This document shows positions 54,209 through 55,957 of a stretch of 55,957 nt of DNA, in pieces. Both the position numbers and the translations under genes were made by a program. Positions within the stretch are counted from its first letter, which is position 1; each line of letters opens with the position of its first letter. The notes under the pieces were generated by a model. It had not been told where the DNA came from. It worked only from the letters and a program-made list of their open reading frames with translations, and ran no database searches. Source of the DNA: Tissierellales bacterium (lineage in GTDB: Bacteria > Bacillota > Clostridia > Tissierellales > Dethiosulfatibacteraceae); the NCBI GenBank assembly GCA_016938195.1, contig JAFGVC010000040.1, positions 1-55,957 on the forward strand. Direction: 5' to 3'.

Positions 54209-54826
54209 TTATATCCCTATCTTTTGACATTCTTCTTCAATGATACATTCAGTGCATAAAGGATGCTTTGCTTTACATATTTTTCTACCATGAAAAATCA
54301 AAAGATGATGCGCCTTAATCCAGTCATTTTTATCAATAAGTGCCATAAGGTCATCAGAAACTTGATCAGCCGTGTTTCCCTTAGATAATCCAATCCTCCT
54401 GCTAACCCTAAATACGTGGGTATCGACTGCCATTGCAGGGATATTAAACGCTACCGACTGGACAACTGACGCCGTTTTTCTTCCTACACCCGGCAAAGAA
54501 ATTAAAGCTTCATATTCTTTTGGGACTTCTCCACCATACTGCTCATTCAATATTTTGCATAAACGATAAATGCTTCTGGATTTATTTTTATAAAGTCCAA
54601 TAGATTTAATTTTGCTCTCTATCTCTTCCAAGCTCAACTTCAAAAAAGCCTGCAAATCAGGATAGATTAAATATAAATCTTCTGTTAATTTATTAACACT
54701 TTTGTCTGTGGCTTGGGCACTCAAAATAGTCGCTATCAATAATTGGAAGGGCGTTTCATGCCGAAGCTCGCATTGCGCATCCGGATGTTGCCTTTGTAAT
54801 TTCAAAAGAATGCTATTAACGTCCAT
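54209..54826 (-). CDS. nth: Endonuclease III
   Basis: 205 residues. The helix-hairpin-helix LPGVGRKTASVV includes the catalytic Lys; the Asp lies in VDTHVFRVSRR; the C-terminal Cys cluster has the C-x6-C-x2-C-x5-C spacing (CKAKHPLC then TECIIEEEC) for the 4Fe-4S cluster. It removes oxidised pyrimidines. The ATG immediately follows the LCP stop codon, with a weak ribosome binding site, so it may depend on coupled translation. Confidence 0.96.
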   Translation of the reverse strand: MDVNSILLKLQRQHPDAQCELRHETPFQLLIATILSAQATDKSVNKLTEDLYLIYPDLQAFLKLSLEEIESKIKSIGLYKNKSRSIYRLCKILNEQYGGEVPKEYEALISLPGVGRKTASVVQSVAFNIPAMAVDTHVFRVSRRIGLSKGNTADQVSDDLMALIDKNDWIKAHHLLIFHGRKICKAKHPLCTECIIEEECQKIGI

Positions 54827-55795
54827 TTAATCCACTGGCTCACTTTCATCTTCTACCCCGTATAATTCATAGACCAAATCCTGAACCATTCTGGGGTCAT
54901 GCACAAAAAATGATACTCTGTCAATCATCGTCGCATGTCCGGGAATCATTTGAGCATTTAAATCTTCAGATTTGAAATTGATTGCGTCTCCGGCTAACAG
55001 CACCATATCCGATAGACTCAAATCCGTTTTGATAAAAGGGTATATTTCTTTGGCTACCACCGGAAGTTTAAAGCCCATCGCCTTTTTTATTGCACTCTTC
55101 ACAAACTTTTGTTGTGCTTCTATTCTTCCCAAATCCCCATTGGAGTAACCTACGGTAAAATCATTATTATGTCTGAATCTAAGATATTGAAGCGCCTTGT
55201 TTCCATCAAGAATTTGTACACCTTGTGGAATATCTATGATAAGAGGTGGCACGTCATATGGGTCCTCATAGAGCATGTGAAAGGGAACATTAACCTCTAC
55301 GCCTCCAATCACATCCACAACATGTCTAACACCTTCATAATCTATTGTTGCATAGCCATGAACAGGTATTCTCATGATGTTTTCAATAGCCTTCATCACA
55401 CCCTGCGCGCCGGAAACACCATAAATTGCATTGATTTTTTTACTTCCTGGGTCATCATAACCCTCCCTATGAAAAAAAGTATCTCTCGGGATTGAAATGA
55501 TATCTGCTTTAGCTGTTGCACGGTCAAAGCTCACTAACATAATTGTATCAGTTCGGCTATGTTCAAGCCCTAACAGCAAAATATTAATGCGTTTTGAGCT
55601 CAAAATAGCTTTTTCAAGCGCACTTGGCTCTTCCTCCCCGTCCGGTTCCCGTACAACCCACGAAGGATTTTCCGTATGAGTATAATCCTCTATATCAGAA
55701 GGATTGAAAAATTTAACATACGTATATAGTCCCGCACCCAGCGCCAATATAAAACACAATAAAGTTACGAAAAATACTTTGATAAAAACCTTCAC
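54827..55795 (-). CDS. LytR-CpsA-Psr (LCP) family protein
   Basis: 322 residues. An N-terminal membrane anchor (about 5-28) and an LCP domain: ILLLGLEHSRTDTIMLVSFD, IISIPRDTFF, the SKKINAIYGVSGAQG segment, DVIGGVEVNVP, and LQYLRFRHNN (active-site Arg residues). LCP enzymes attach wall polymers such as teichoic acid precursors to peptidoglycan outside the membrane. The start is GTG, with GAGGTG upstream. It lies downstream of pgi with a 54-bp gap. Confidence 0.93.
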   Translation of the reverse strand: MKVFIKVFFVTLLCFILALGAGLYTYVKFFNPSDIEDYTHTENPSWVVREPDGEEEPSALEKAILSSKRINILLLGLEHSRTDTIMLVSFDRATAKADIISIPRDTFFHREGYDDPGSKKINAIYGVSGAQGVMKAIENIMRIPVHGYATIDYEGVRHVVDVIGGVEVNVPFHMLYEDPYDVPPLIIDIPQGVQILDGNKALQYLRFRHNNDFTVGYSNGDLGRIEAQQKFVKSAIKKAMGFKLPVVAKEIYPFIKTDLSLSDMVLLAGDAINFKSEDLNAQMIPGHATMIDRVSFFVHDPRMVQDLVYELYGVEDESEPVD

Positions 55796-55849
55796 CTGTA
55801 CACCTCTCTGAAGAATTATATATGCGTCATTTTCGTTGTGAATCCATCA

Positions 55850-55957
55850 TCAAAACAATAATGTTTTCTTCAAATCATCAAATCCTTCTTTTCCAAGTAA
55901 TGCAAACATATTTTTTTTGTATGCCTCCACGCCCGGTTGATTAAAAGGGTTAACACC
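55850..55957 (-). CDS. pgi: Glucose-6-phosphate isomerase, C-terminal end (partial)
   Basis: The last 35 codons and a TGA stop, open to the window edge. They read [20 protein letters not shown], the conserved Gln-Pro-Gly-Val-Glu C-terminal motif of this isomerase. The rest of the gene lies beyond the right edge. It interconverts glucose 6-phosphate and fructose 6-phosphate. Confidence 0.88.
   Translation of the reverse strand, partial: GVNPFNQPGVEAYKKNMFALLGKEGFDDLKKTLLF

Overview
The window is about 56 kb of AT-rich DNA with compact, mostly minus-strand operons, strong GGAGG-type ribosome binding sites and near-consensus vegetative promoters with 17-bp spacers. Gene content points to an anaerobic, low-GC Gram-positive bacterium of the class Clostridia: an iron-sulfur L-serine dehydratase, corrinoid methyltransferase genes, a membrane pyrophosphatase, rpoN next to a cggR-gapA-pgk-tpiA-gpmI-eno operon, a BmpA-type nucleoside importer and SLH surface proteins. 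A species cannot be named from this sequence.

Left third (1-13.5 kb) is an accessory region. It opens with three translationally overlapping minus-strand genes: a corrinoid protein, an MtaA/CmuA-like methyltransferase whose zinc ligands look altered, and the start of a DUF1638-like protein that runs off the left edge. Then come a VOC protein, an SGNH esterase, an ABC-2 exporter pair, an acetyltransferase, a NUDIX hydrolase, a metal-resistance operon (ArsR repressor, ArsP-like permease, CDF transporter) with a clear palindromic operator, a cytoplasmic alpha-amylase, a hydroxyisobutyrate-dehydrogenase-like reductase, an alpha/beta hydrolase, a small membrane protein and a SOUL protein.

Middle (13.6-26 kb): two SLH surface proteins (one a large Fn3-like repeat protein, one ending in an EF-hand-like loop), an MBL-fold hydrolase, a small membrane protein, an ornithine-cyclodeaminase-family protein and a fused L-serine dehydratase. 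A scarred 2.3-kb segment follows: two 116-bp direct repeats (one mismatch) bracket an AraC-family remnant and a DUF4143 ATPase. The right repeat starts at the 3' end of ssrA (tmRNA) and carries the ssrA terminator.

Right half (26-56 kb) is core: ssrA abutting smpB, then cvfB, rnr, ddl, a membrane-anchored MurF-like ligase, an alpha/beta hydrolase, hppA, secG, the complete lower glycolytic operon behind cggR with a recognisable CggR-type operator, rpoN, a nucleoside ABC importer, trxB, two tandem Na/Pi cotransporters, trmL, nth, an LCP protein and the last 35 codons of pgi. The glycolytic operon, pyrophosphatase and Na/Pi transporters together suggest a fermentative, ion-gradient-conserving energy metabolism.

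No CRISPR array, rRNA, tRNA or complete mobile element was seen. The most unusual items are the variant methyltransferase cassette with its DUF1638-like partner and the ssrA-linked direct-repeat scar.
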